Assembly: GCF_022549695.1 (NCBI RefSeq)
Contig: NZ_JAKZGS010000010.1
Span: 1-64,000, forward strand
DNA from: Belliella calami
GTDB taxonomy: Bacteria > Bacteroidota > Bacteroidia > Cytophagales > Cyclobacteriaceae
Direction of reading: 5' to 3'
DNA length: 64,000 nucleotides
Shown here: positions 46,003 to 55,076 of the stretch, one piece after another
Numbering within the stretch: the first letter of the stretch is position 1
Layout: every line of letters begins with the position of its first letter
Translations under genes and position numbers: made by a program
Notes under the pieces: generated by a model
What the model was told of the DNA's origin: nothing
Seen by the model: only the letters and a program-made list of their open reading frames with translations
Database searches by the model: none

Positions 46003-46746
46003 CTATTTTTTAGGGTTATAAGCGTCCTTATATTTTGTCCAGATTTCATAAATCGGATCTCCTTTGGAACTCATTCCACTGTGATGCCATTCTCCATCGA
46101 CCACTTCATATTTGAATTCCAAACTTGCACCAACCCTGCTGTCATCTCTGGAGAAAAACTCAATGTTTTCTATATACTGACCATCCTCGGCTGTGTATGT
46201 TCCTCCTCCCGTACCTGAGAATTCTTTAGTCTCTGAATTGAAAGCTACCCATTGGAAATGACCTCCACTTAGGATTTTGATGGTTCTTCTTGCCCCTGGT
46301 GTAGATCTACTGATTTCACCATCTCTTTTTCTTCCGGTGATCACCCAGTTTCTTGTCAAGTCATCTTTGGAATCACTGACTTTTTCCCAAATCTCCACCA
46401 TGGCATTTCCAGCTTTCTCTGTGGAAATCACAATTTTCCCATCTACCATATCCAGTGAAAACTCAACCCTCATTCCAACCATTTCCTTATCGGCGGTAAA
46501 AAAATCATATGTCTCTAAATAATAATTGTCTTTTAGACTAAACTCACCACCACCAGCACTAATAAACTTATTGCCTTCGTTCTCTTTGGCTCCAAAAGAA
46601 AAATACCCGTCTTGATAGATTTTGATGTATGTTTTGTCTTTGATCTCTTTGCCATTTTGATGGGTAAGTTTCCATGCACCGTCAATACTCTGGCTGAATA
46701 ATGATCCGAATAGAAATAGGAGCGGTAGTATCAATATTTTTTTCAT
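46003..46746 (-). CDS. Secreted protein with two lipocalin-like repeats
   Basis: 247 residues with a signal peptide (KKILILPLLFLFGSLFSQS). Two tandem units of about 105-110 residues, 21-125 and 130-240, share the pattern W(K/V).., an interrupted YIKI/TIKI strand, SAGGGEFSL / GTGGGTYTA, YYLETYDFFTAD / YIENIEFFSRDDSRVGASLEF and a closing IWEK/IWTKY. This resembles DUF4488/lipocalin-like calycin domains. Ligand unknown. Single gene. Confidence 0.7.
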   Translation of the reverse strand: MKKILILPLLFLFGSLFSQSIDGAWKLTHQNGKEIKDKTYIKIYQDGYFSFGAKENEGNKFISAGGGEFSLKDNYYLETYDFFTADKEMVGMRVEFSLDMVDGKIVISTEKAGNAMVEIWEKVSDSKDDLTRNWVITGRKRDGEISRSTPGARRTIKILSGGHFQWVAFNSETKEFSGTGGGTYTAEDGQYIENIEFFSRDDSRVGASLEFKYEVVDGEWHHSGMSSKGDPIYEIWTKYKDAYNPKK

Positions 46747-46798
46747 GGTCAGATTGTGTTAGGTTTAGGCTTGTAAATTACCAATTAAATCTTTGATT

Positions 46799-47119
46799 AT
46801 GAAAAATTTTACACTTGGAAAGAATAAAGAACAAGTAATGACCATGATTCCAGACAGAAATATCAAAGTAGTCTTATTGGGAAGCACTAGGATCTGTATC
46901 AGCAGGGTTGGAGAATTTTTTTATGCATTCGAAACACATTGCCCACATAGAAAGGCCGAATTAAAGCAAGGAACTGTTACAAGTTTTGGAGACATCGTCT
47001 GTCCTCTTCATGAATATAGATTTGATATGAAAACAGGCGATGTAAAATCCGGTTCGTGTGGGCAATTGAAAACCTATCAAGTTGAATTGACAGAAGATGG
47101 ATTGAAAATTTCAATTTAA
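46799..47119 (+). CDS. Rieske [2Fe-2S] ferredoxin-like protein
   Basis: 106 residues from the ATG at 46799. The two cluster motifs are CPHRKAELKQG and CPLHEYRFDMKTG (Cys-x-His and Cys-x2-His). It is a small soluble Rieske protein of the type that serves as an electron carrier for oxygenases or nitrite reductases; no partner gene adjoins it. Converges on the CsaA gene with a four-base overlap of stops. Confidence 0.9.
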   Translation: MKNFTLGKNKEQVMTMIPDRNIKVVLLGSTRICISRVGEFFYAFETHCPHRKAELKQGTVTSFGDIVCPLHEYRFDMKTGDVKSGSCGQLKTYQVELTEDGLKISI

Positions 47120-47451
47120 TGCAATTTCCCGCCATTTGGTACTGGAATATCAACAGTAGCAAGAGCAATTCTACCCTGACCATCATCAAATCCGGTGACA
47201 AGTACTTCAGACATGAAATTTGCAATTTGCCTAGGAGGAAAATTGCAAATACAAATGACCTGTTTCCCTATCAATTCCTCCACTTTGTACAAGTCTGTGA
47301 TTTGGGCAGATGATTTTTTGACCCCTAGTTCACCCAAATCAACTTGCAGTTTATAGGCTGGTTTTCGTGCTTTGTCAAAAACCTCGGCGTGAACAATTGT
47401 CCCAATTCGGACATCAATCTTTTGAAAATCAACATGATCAATCGTTTGCAT
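47116..47451 (-). CDS. csaA: CsaA-like tRNA-binding-domain protein
   Basis: 111 residues forming one EMAP/Trbp111 OB-fold: FQKIDVRIGTIVHAEVFDKARKPAYKLQVDLGELGVKKSSAQI, then LIGKQVICICNFPPRQIANFMSEVLVTGF. CsaA-type proteins bind tRNA and act as secretion chaperones or tRNA chaperones. Single gene. Confidence 0.88.
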   Translation of the reverse strand: MQTIDHVDFQKIDVRIGTIVHAEVFDKARKPAYKLQVDLGELGVKKSSAQITDLYKVEELIGKQVICICNFPPRQIANFMSEVLVTGFDDGQGRIALATVDIPVPNGGKLH

Positions 47452-47529
47452 AGCTGCATAATTTTTAATACTTTTGAAAACATTACTTCTAACCTACTGG
47501 TTGAAGTAGTAAGATTAGAGCCACTTATT

Positions 47530-47907
47530 ATGTTAGAACAAAATAATATTTCCCTGACTTATACTAAAGGATTTTTCTTCGCAATAATATTTTGCGTTTT
47601 TGGGTTTACCGATATCTTCGCACAAAGTGACAAAGATAGAAATCTTCCTGATGTTCCGAAAACTGTGGATAATCCAATGAATTTTGAAAGTCCAGAGTCT
47701 TCTAATTACGACACTAAATTAGATTTAAATAGCAAACAAAATAATATTAATAAAGAAACAAAATCTTCTACTAACCAAAATCCTGTCCGTAAAGAAAATC
47801 CAATTTACAAACAAGGAAGTGATAAGGATATAAAGAAGGAAGGTATGTCTACGCTTTCATTCAATTTGTTCCTTTATATAGTAGATAAGTTTAAAGAAGA
47901 TAATTAA
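47530..47907 (+). CDS. Hypothetical secreted Asn/Lys-rich protein
   Basis: About 125 residues from the ATG at 47530; the longer frame to 47344 overlaps csaA and is unlikely. A signal peptide (FFFAIIFCVFGFTDIFAQ) is followed by a low-complexity hydrophilic stretch rich in Asn, Lys, Ser and Pro with a short hydrophobic end (LSFNLFLYIVDKF). No family recognised; might be a short surface or periplasmic tether. A terminator follows. Confidence 0.6.
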   Translation: MLEQNNISLTYTKGFFFAIIFCVFGFTDIFAQSDKDRNLPDVPKTVDNPMNFESPESSNYDTKLDLNSKQNNINKETKSSTNQNPVRKENPIYKQGSDKDIKKEGMSTLSFNLFLYIVDKFKEDN

Positions 47908-47936
47908 GCAAATACCAATAAACCTAAACTGAAAAC

Positions 47937-47968
47937 AGGCTATTTCGAAAGATCTAGCCTTTTTTTTT
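47937..47968 (+). terminator. Intrinsic terminator before the fasciclin gene
   Basis: AGGCTA (47937-47942) pairs with TAGCCT (47955-47960) and is followed by nine T residues. It ends the Asn/Lys-rich protein gene. Confidence 0.75.
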
Positions 47969-48051
47969 GGTTATTTTTTTTATCGTTAAATCCAGCCAAT
48001 TGCATGTTGTCGTAATTCCCTCCAAATAAACAAACCAAAAATTTTAGAATT

Positions 48052-48621
48052 ATGAAAACTATCAATTTATTCAAATCTGCTTTTATAGCCATGTTTTTTT
48101 TAGGATCAACGATGGCTTTTGCACAAAGTGAAAAAACTGTAACTGTAGGTGGTGCTCCAATGTATCCGTCTAAGAACATTGTAGAAAATGCAGTTAATTC
48201 AAAAGACCACACAACTTTGGTAGCTGCTGTACAAGCTGCGGGATTAGTTGAGACTTTACAGACTCCTGGCCCATTCACAGTATTTGCTCCAGACAATGCA
48301 GCATTCGAAAAATTACCAGCAGGGACAGTTGAAACTTTGGTGAAGCCTGAAAACAAAGCAATGCTTACTGGAATTTTGACTTACCATGTAGTAGCTGGCA
48401 AAATGGGATCAAAAGAAATCGCTGCCGCTATCAAAAAAGGTAATGGAAAAGCAACTTTGACAACTGTTCAAGGTGGTAAATTGACTGCATGGATGAAAGG
48501 AAAAGACCTTTATATATCCGATGAAAATGGCAATCAATCAAAAGTAACTATCGCTGATGTGTATCAGTCAAATGGTGTAATCCACTCTGTAGATACAGTA
48601 GTGCTTCCAAAAAGCGAATAA
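48052..48621 (+). CDS. Fasciclin (FAS1) domain protein, secreted
   Basis: 189 residues. Signal peptide (SAFIAMFFLGSTMAFAQ), then one FAS1 domain with the H1 motif TVFAPDNAAFEKLP, the central YHVV, and the H2 region VYQSNGVIHSVDTVVLP. FAS1 domains mediate cell adhesion or surface binding. Single gene with its own terminator. Confidence 0.93.
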   Translation: MKTINLFKSAFIAMFFLGSTMAFAQSEKTVTVGGAPMYPSKNIVENAVNSKDHTTLVAAVQAAGLVETLQTPGPFTVFAPDNAAFEKLPAGTVETLVKPENKAMLTGILTYHVVAGKMGSKEIAAAIKKGNGKATLTTVQGGKLTAWMKGKDLYISDENGNQSKVTIADVYQSNGVIHSVDTVVLPKSE

Positions 48622-48692
48622 TTCTGAATTCTTGAAAATCCACCAATTCAAGATCAATTAGAATTGTCCTTAGAAATAAAAAAACACAAAAA

Positions 48693-48722
48693 AAGCTGAA
48701 CGTTGATCGTTCAGCTTTTTTC
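48693..48722. terminator. Bidirectional intrinsic terminator
   Basis: AGCTGAACG (48694-48702) and CGTTCAGCT (48708-48716) with A and T runs on either side; it serves both the fasciclin gene and the convergent large receptor gene. Confidence 0.88.
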
Positions 48723-48744
48723 ATTTCTATAGGTGAAGTAAACC

Positions 48745-51591
48745 TTACCAGCTTCTTCCACCACCACCTTGGAACATTCGCATCATTGGGTTTCCACCTT
48801 GTTCGCGTGCGGGCTGCTTAAAGCTTCCTATATTATAAGTAAAGCTGAACAAAGCGTATCTTGTCAGTACTCTCGTGAAAGTATCCGTGATAGAAATGTC
48901 ATTGATTGTTCTGGAAATCGCATTGTTTTGACCCAAAAGATCAAATACTGTCACCTTAAATTCACCTTTATTATCTTTTAGGAACCTATACCCTGCTTCG
49001 ATATTCCATAACCAAACTTGCTGATCCAAACCTGCCGACAAGCCTTTGTAAAGTGCATTGTTGACCACATTGGAAACAAATAGTTTTCCATTATTCGGAG
49101 AATAGTACAACCTAATATTCGAGTTTTGGATATAATAATTATTGTTCAAATTATTCTGTAAGGAAGAATTTACGATCGTATAAGTACCGGTAGTTGATAA
49201 TGTAAAGTCCAAATCCTTGCTGATATTTGAGGTCAAAGTCAGGCCTTGGCTCAAATCGATGTTGTCATTTTGGTTCCGCTGACCATTGATTATTCCAGGA
49301 GTTCTGGTGAATGCAGCTGAGGTATTCATGTTAAATTGGGATTTGATCGCTTTGATCGGTGCACCATAAGTCATGAAAACCCTTGTATTGAATTGGCCAC
49401 TTAGATTTTCAGGCCTTGATAATTGCCCACCAGGTCTCAACAAAACCTCTCCGTTGATCAAAGTATCTTGTTGGGCCACAAAAGTATTGGAACCAATAAA
49501 ATTCTCTGTCAAAGAAGCAAAAGCGAATACAAAGAAAGTTCTGGATTTCTCCAAATTCAATTTCCCCAAGTTTATAAAGACATTGTGATTAAAAGATTGA
49601 CCAAGATTTGGGTTACCAACTCTTAAGTTCAATGGATTTGAGTTGTCTATTACATTTTGCAATTGATTGACACTTGGCTCGTTTGTAGAAGTCCTGTACC
49701 TCATCCTGAATGTCCTTCCTTTTGCCATATTCCTATAGTTCAAGTTCAAACCAGGAAGCAAATTACTGAACGATCTATTAAACACCCTTTCTAAAGGGAA
49801 CAAACTTTCATTGTCTTGCTCTGCATATTGGTAATCCAAATTGGCATTGATATTCCAGTTTTTGTAATTGTACCTGTAGCCTACACTTGGTCTCTGAACG
49901 ACGAATCGATTGTCAAAAACGTTACTCAATGCAGTATCAAGTACCATCAAATTTGCCTCTGGCACCAAACTAAAAGTCTGCTGATCAGCGGAAGACTTGT
50001 TGTTTGAAACTTGATAAGACAATGTCAACAATGATTTTTCCGAAATCGGCTCGGTCAATTGCATGTTGACTCTATAATTGAATCCATCAGTCAAACCAAA
50101 AGTTTCTTGATTGATGGTATCACTGATATTTCTGATAAAATCCCTATTCGCTGCCAGCAATTCTGAATAGGAGTCACGTTTGTTCAATGCTGTGAATAAT
50201 GTAGTAGAAAGTGTTCTCCCTGGTTTTTCGAATTTATATCTGTAAACGATGTTGTTTGAAATATTATAACCCGAAGAATTATTGTCTGAAATAGACCGTG
50301 TGCTACTCAATGATTCTAAGCCAGCATTCATTGTCAAAGCGTCTCTATCTGTATATGCATTACTTGTTGTATAATTCAAACTTGGAGTAATGATCAAAGC
50401 ATTTTTTGGGTTGATATCATATTCTATTCTTGCATTGGCTCTATGGTTTCCATTTTCGACAGTATTGATCAAATTTTCCTCATAAAACTGTCTATTTTCT
50501 TCCGACAAGATAATTTCCCTATTGGTGAAGCTGCTCAGATTGTTTCGGGAATTGCTGTAAAAGTAACTTCCAGTTACATTCATTTTTTCCCCCAGCTTAT
50601 CAGAGTAATTCAACCCCATACTGTTTGTCGTGATGATACCATTGTCTTGGCCACCACCAAAATTAGCTGGTCCACCTCTTCCTCCTCCTGGTCTTCCTCC
50701 TCCAGTATTCCCTCCCAAATCTTCAGAGGAAAAATTCTGCTGATTGATATTGTTGAATAGTCCTACAAGGGAAATCCTACGATCTCCATTGAAAAAATTT
50801 AGACTTCCTCCAGCTGAATAGCGTTCGTCTGTTCCATAACCAGCATAAAGTCTTCCGAATGTACCTTGTCTTCTATCTCCACGAGTTACGATATTGATCG
50901 TCCTTGCATAATTTCCGTCATCAAAGCCAGTCAATCTAGCTTGATCTGATCTTTGGTCAAGTATTTCTACGCGATCTACTACATCAGCTGGAAGATTCCT
51001 CATAGCCAGAAATGGATCGTTTCCAAAAAACTCCCTTCCATCTACCAACACTTTTTGTACATTTTCTCCCCTTGCTTGAATCTGACCATTCTGAATAGTG
51101 ACTCCTGGTAATTTTCTGATCAAATCTTCTGCGTCTGCATTTTCCCTGGTTTTGAAAGCTGCAGCATTGAATGAAGTGGTGTCTCCCTTCTGTTCACCGA
51201 CTACAATCTGTCCTTCTATAACTACCTCTCCAAGTAATTTACTGTCTTCATTCAAGGCAATAATTCCAAGATCCAGACCATCTGCCCTTCCCATTTGTTT
51301 GGAGAATTTTTCGAAGCCCAAAAATGAAATCTCAACTTTCACATCGGGAATCCAAGGTCTGCTTACTTCAAAATTCCCATCAATATCCGTCACAGTGGAT
51401 GTCAATACGGAGTCGGTTACTGTCTTTACCAACACATTGGCACCAATCATTGGCAACTTTGTACCACCTTCGATGACCTTCCCTTTGAATTTCAAATCAG
51501 GTCTGCCTTGCTGATTTCGTTGAGCTGAAACCTCCATAGTGGCAGCCATCATCACTAGCAAGAAAAATAATCTGTAAATCTTAATATTCAT
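48745..51591 (-). CDS. Large outer-membrane barrel protein (TonB-receptor-like, OMP_b-brl_3 type)
   Basis: About 948 residues from the ATG at 51591 (KIYRLFFLLVMMAATMEVSAQ signal). A carboxypeptidase-like domain (KFKGKVIEGGTKLPMIGANVLV) is followed by a plug-like part (RKLPGVTIQNGQIQARGENVQKVLVDGREFFG) and a barrel of many strands. Low-complexity glycine runs occur at residues about 310-325 (GGRPGGGRGGP) and at the extreme C-terminus (GGGGRSW). The form matches the outer-membrane receptor family with an OMP_b-brl_3 barrel; substrate unknown, perhaps linked to metal or peptide uptake. Single gene, close to a minisatellite. Confidence 0.85.
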   Translation of the reverse strand: MNIKIYRLFFLLVMMAATMEVSAQRNQQGRPDLKFKGKVIEGGTKLPMIGANVLVKTVTDSVLTSTVTDIDGNFEVSRPWIPDVKVEISFLGFEKFSKQMGRADGLDLGIIALNEDSKLLGEVVIEGQIVVGEQKGDTTSFNAAAFKTRENADAEDLIRKLPGVTIQNGQIQARGENVQKVLVDGREFFGNDPFLAMRNLPADVVDRVEILDQRSDQARLTGFDDGNYARTINIVTRGDRRQGTFGRLYAGYGTDERYSAGGSLNFFNGDRRISLVGLFNNINQQNFSSEDLGGNTGGGRPGGGRGGPANFGGGQDNGIITTNSMGLNYSDKLGEKMNVTGSYFYSNSRNNLSSFTNREIILSEENRQFYEENLINTVENGNHRANARIEYDINPKNALIITPSLNYTTSNAYTDRDALTMNAGLESLSSTRSISDNNSSGYNISNNIVYRYKFEKPGRTLSTTLFTALNKRDSYSELLAANRDFIRNISDTINQETFGLTDGFNYRVNMQLTEPISEKSLLTLSYQVSNNKSSADQQTFSLVPEANLMVLDTALSNVFDNRFVVQRPSVGYRYNYKNWNINANLDYQYAEQDNESLFPLERVFNRSFSNLLPGLNLNYRNMAKGRTFRMRYRTSTNEPSVNQLQNVIDNSNPLNLRVGNPNLGQSFNHNVFINLGKLNLEKSRTFFVFAFASLTENFIGSNTFVAQQDTLINGEVLLRPGGQLSRPENLSGQFNTRVFMTYGAPIKAIKSQFNMNTSAAFTRTPGIINGQRNQNDNIDLSQGLTLTSNISKDLDFTLSTTGTYTIVNSSLQNNLNNNYYIQNSNIRLYYSPNNGKLFVSNVVNNALYKGLSAGLDQQVWLWNIEAGYRFLKDNKGEFKVTVFDLLGQNNAISRTINDISITDTFTRVLTRYALFSFTYNIGSFKQPAREQGGNPMMRMFQGGGGRSW

Positions 51592-51689
51592 TCTTTTGGT
51601 TTTTAAATCGAGTCTTAGACACGACGAATGATTGAAAAGTTTAACCTCCAATATCACTAAGTTTTAAAAGGAATTTTTTCAGGTTGAAA

Positions 51690-52160
51690 GGCTAAAAAAG
51701 GGGGGTGGGGATTGGGGGATTGGGGGATTGGTTAAAAGGTTGGAAAGTTGGAAGATTAGGGATTTGAAGATTGGAAGATTGGAAGATTGGGGGGATTAGT
51801 TAAAAGGTTATAAAGTTGGAAAGTTGGAAAGTTGGGGCAGACCTTTGAGTGCGTGGCTCAATTCGCTATTTCTAAAGCACCAAATAGATATTAGGGATTG
51901 GGGATTGGGGATTGGTTAAAAGGTTGGAAAGTTGGAAAATTGGGGCAGACTGGTTAAAAGGTTGGAAAGTTGGAAAGTTGGGGTAAACCTTCGAGGTTTG
52001 GAAAAAACCTCAAAGGTTGGGGCAGACCTTTGAGGGCGGCGCCAAATTGGCTATTTCCAAAGCACCAAATAGATATTGGGGATTGGGGGATTGGGGGATT
52101 GGTTAAAAGGTTGGAAAGTTGGAAGATTAGGGATTTGAAGATTGGAAGATTGGAAGATTA
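51690..52160. repeat. G/T-rich minisatellite with a ~180-bp higher-order duplication
   Basis: The 700-base gap upstream of the receptor gene is mostly short direct repeats (GGATTGGGG, TTGGAAAGTTGG, GAAGATTGGAAGATT, GGTTAAAAGG). Around them, a longer unit is duplicated: the segment starting CAGACCTTTGAG..GCACCAAATAGATATT occurs at 51838-51895 and again at 52023-52079. The plus strand is strongly purine/G-rich. From 52230 a second small repeat CATACTTCGTAC/CTTCGTAC follows. No coding capacity is evident; an open frame at 51970-52161 is only repeat translation. Confidence 0.85.
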
Positions 52161-52290
52161 GGGGATAGCAGGCCTTTTTCTAAACTCCTAAACGCTAAAC
52201 TTTTAACCTTCTTCAGAGCATATTTCAAATTTACATCAAACCCCATCTTCGTACATCATACTTCGTACTTTGTACATCATACTTCGTACA

Positions 52291-53013
52291 TTATTCAAGT
52301 AAATCATTGACTACCACGGAAGCACAGGTACAGCCAAAGGCGGCTGGTAAAAAGGACATGGTTCCGTAAGCTGATTTTTTGAAATTTCGGCCATCAGTCA
52401 TCATGAGGCTATCTTTGAGATAGAGTTCTGAAGAAAATACGGCCTTGAATCCAGAAGTAATGCCCTTATTCTTGATCCTCTTTCTGACGTGTTTGGCAAG
52501 TTTGCAATTGTAGGTTTCTGAGATATCGGCAACTTTGATCTGAGTGGGATCTACTTTTCCTCCAGCACCCATCGAACTGACTATGGGAAATCCTTTTTGA
52601 TAGGCACTTTCTATCAGATGAAGTTTCGGCGAAAAACTGTCAATACAGTCCACAACATAATCATATTCATTTTCCTGAAGCAATTTGAACATCGCACCAG
52701 GCTTTAGAAATTCTTTGATGACATGAATCTTAAGGTTTGGATTGATCGCGGTCAATCGCTCTTCCATCCATTCAGCCTTTAGCTGACCGACATTTTTTTG
52801 GGTAGCGGGCAGCTGTCTGTTGCAATTGCTGATATCTACTGCATCTCCATCGATAATCGTCATTTCTCCAACCCCACTTCTACAGATAAATTCCGCAGCA
52901 AAAGACCCAACTCCACCCAATCCAACCACCAATACATGTTTCTGTGCCAATTTTTCCAATCCTTCACGGCCTACTATCAATTCTGTCCTTGAAAGCCACG
53001 CTAAATCACTCAT
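52291..53013 (-). CDS. tcdA: tRNA threonylcarbamoyladenosine dehydratase TcdA (CsdL)
   Basis: 240 residues of the ThiF/MoeB/E1-like family. Nucleotide-binding VVGLGGVGSFAAEFICRSGVG, then TIIDGDAVDISNCNRQLPA, and the CIDSF segment and VSSMGAGGKVDPTQIKVADI typical of TcdA. It cyclises t6A to ct6A at position 37 of ANN-decoding tRNAs, with ATP. Its start overlaps the tatD stop by four bases, so it is translationally coupled. Confidence 0.92.
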   Translation of the reverse strand: MSDLAWLSRTELIVGREGLEKLAQKHVLVVGLGGVGSFAAEFICRSGVGEMTIIDGDAVDISNCNRQLPATQKNVGQLKAEWMEERLTAINPNLKIHVIKEFLKPGAMFKLLQENEYDYVVDCIDSFSPKLHLIESAYQKGFPIVSSMGAGGKVDPTQIKVADISETYNCKLAKHVRKRIKNKGITSGFKAVFSSELYLKDSLMMTDGRNFKKSAYGTMSFLPAAFGCTCASVVVNDLLE

Positions 53014-53654
53014 GTTATTTTTCTTTTCGAGATGTTATTCCAATTTCCCACTACTTGTTCCAAAAGTCTTTCGACTGGAATTTGCAAAAGTAAAGAAGCT
53101 TGTGAAAAAACCTGTTCAATTTTCAAATTCGAATCATCAGTTTCAAAAAAAATTCTTTCGAACGGACAAATTTTCAGAAATTCTTGTGCATTTGAGCCAC
53201 TATTGAACAACGCTTTACCAAAGGAAAAGTAAATAGGGGCATCCAACAAGGAGCTACCGATCTGTGATTTTGCATTGAAACCATGCCAAATCATCGGAGG
53301 GAGGATTGCTTTTTCCTTTATGATTTGTTGCAAAAGATGAGTCCCTTTCACTTGATGCATGATCACCGGTAGACCTAACTCAAGCGCCCAATCTAGCTGT
53401 GCCGCAAATGCTTCCTGCTGTATGTTGACCGCAGGCCCTTTGATCAGATCAAAGCCACATTCTCCAATAGCCATCAAATTCGGATCTTGGGAAGCTGCTT
53501 TCATTTTTTCCAATTTCCGCTCCCAATCCTCATCCAATTCCCAAGGGTGAATTCCCAAAGAATACCAAAATTGGGCATTGTCTTTTTCAGTACTTTGGTT
53601 GTATATCGAGCGCTTCCCATTGATACCATGCGTATGTAAATCAAATAAATCCAT
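53010..53654 (-). CDS. TatD-family metal-dependent hydrolase
   Basis: 214 residues. TIM-barrel nuclease motifs: DLHTHGI at the N-terminus (HxH metal ligands), GIHPWELDE, IGECGFDL, VIMHQVKG, WHGFNA and ETDDSN at the end. TatD proteins are Mg-dependent DNases; this short version is common in Bacteroidota. Upstream partner of tcdA in a two-gene operon. Confidence 0.9.
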   Translation of the reverse strand: MDLFDLHTHGINGKRSIYNQSTEKDNAQFWYSLGIHPWELDEDWERKLEKMKAASQDPNLMAIGECGFDLIKGPAVNIQQEAFAAQLDWALELGLPVIMHQVKGTHLLQQIIKEKAILPPMIWHGFNAKSQIGSSLLDAPIYFSFGKALFNSGSNAQEFLKICPFERIFFETDDSNLKIEQVFSQASLLLQIPVERLLEQVVGNWNNISKRKIT

Positions 53655-53742
53655 GAAATCAGCTACTCTTTTTTGATTAGAACTACTTATTTGTTAGTTT
53701 AATGAAAAATTTAGACACATAAAACAACAAATACTCATATCA

Positions 53743-54876
53743 ATGTCCTTGTTTTTGGTTTTTTCTTGTTCGGAGAAAAGTAAGGAAAATAATGTAAATG
53801 CAGAAGAATTGACTTTGATAAAAGAAGATTCTCTACAAATTTCTTATTTTGGAATTCTGAACCTGATGGATGTACATCCCGAATCAAAAAAGATATTGCT
53901 ATTCGACCAACAGACTAGGAGTTTGATTGTCAGTGATTTTGACGGTACTAGTCCTACAGAAATCATAAATGAAAGTGATTCGCCAGCTAGTTATGGCTCT
54001 TTTCCATTAGGTGCAGGAAAATTTTCGGAAGATGGAAAAAGCTTTACCGTCATTTCCAATCAGGGAGTATATACTTATGACTTGGAGGGAAATCTAATCA
54101 ATGGCGGCAAACATCAAGAAGCAGAGATGCCGGCATTTTCGGGACGGGCTTCAGCAGATCAAGAGTTTTATTGGGTAGGGGATAGAATCATAACCCCTAC
54201 AGGAGGAAGGACTGCCTTTGACAGAAATACCAAGGAGTTTTATGAGAATTATCTTTCCCTTGCTTGGTTTGACACTTTGGACAGAAAAGTTGATCTATTT
54301 ATGAATCTGGATGAACAAAGTGTATTTAGAAATGGCAAAGCACATGACCTCAGTCATATCAAATCGCTGGTGACTGTTGACAAAAACAGGATTTATTATA
54401 TCCAAGGAATAGAACCTGCACTAAACATCCATCAAATTGAATCACCTTACGAAAAAATTAAAAGGGTGAATTTGGAGATTGATGATTATACTTTTAATCA
54501 AGGTGAAGATTTTGAGAAAGCTGATCCAAGAATGATTAGTCCAGATATGTTTTCAGGAAGAATAGAAAATCTAAAAGTTTTGGAAAACAATATACTGATC
54601 TCTTTTTCACCTGGCGTACCTGAACTTGATCAGGACAAATATGATAATTTGGGATGGCAAACTATCATGGCAAAAATGAAAAAAGATTACAGATATAGAA
54701 TGCTCATCATGGATTTGGAAGGAAGAAAATTGAAAGACTTACCAATTCCATATGAATACAATGCAAGACAATGGCTCGTTAGAGATGGATTCATTTGGTT
54801 TTTGGGAGAAATAAACCTTGAAGAGGAAGAGGATTTTGTGAAAGTATATAAGGTAAAACTTGGAGCAGAGGAATAA
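53743..54876 (+). CDS. Propeller-like lipoprotein, relative of the gene at 27487
   Basis: 377 residues with a short lipoprotein signal (SLFLVFSC). Beta-propeller-type strand pairs (LFDQQTRSLIVSDFDG, VYTYDLEGNLING, MLIMDLEGRKLKDL) and a conserved closing tryptophan-rich segment (YNARQWLVRDGFIWFLGEI) match the DUF4221-like protein encoded at 27487-28653 in layout. Function unknown. Single gene, divergent from the tatD operon. Confidence 0.65.
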   Translation: MSLFLVFSCSEKSKENNVNAEELTLIKEDSLQISYFGILNLMDVHPESKKILLFDQQTRSLIVSDFDGTSPTEIINESDSPASYGSFPLGAGKFSEDGKSFTVISNQGVYTYDLEGNLINGGKHQEAEMPAFSGRASADQEFYWVGDRIITPTGGRTAFDRNTKEFYENYLSLAWFDTLDRKVDLFMNLDEQSVFRNGKAHDLSHIKSLVTVDKNRIYYIQGIEPALNIHQIESPYEKIKRVNLEIDDYTFNQGEDFEKADPRMISPDMFSGRIENLKVLENNILISFSPGVPELDQDKYDNLGWQTIMAKMKKDYRYRMLIMDLEGRKLKDLPIPYEYNARQWLVRDGFIWFLGEINLEEEEDFVKVYKVKLGAEE

Positions 54877-54912
54877 CCACAGTAAAACATTTATTGCACG
54901 GCAAAAGAAAGT

Positions 54913-54967
54913 AACCACAGATGAACACTAAGGAAAAGGCTATGTAGCGAAGTGCTTATCTGTGGTT
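54913..54967. repeat. 10-bp perfect inverted repeat
   Basis: AACCACAGAT (54913-54922) pairs with ATCTGTGGTT (54958-54967) around a 35-base loop, in the gap between convergent genes. It may be a terminator or a decayed dispersed repeat. Confidence 0.4.
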
Positions 54968-55076
54968 TGCTAAAGTATTATGATCTAGCCTGCGTCTTTA
55001 GCGCAATCTGCTTGCTATCAAATAAGGATAGATGAATTAAATTTGTGTTCAACTCTGGTAAATTATTTTTTTGATC

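Noticed and set aside
51970-52161. 63-residue frame in the minisatellite
   Set aside because: Only a translation of tandem repeats with no conserved features.
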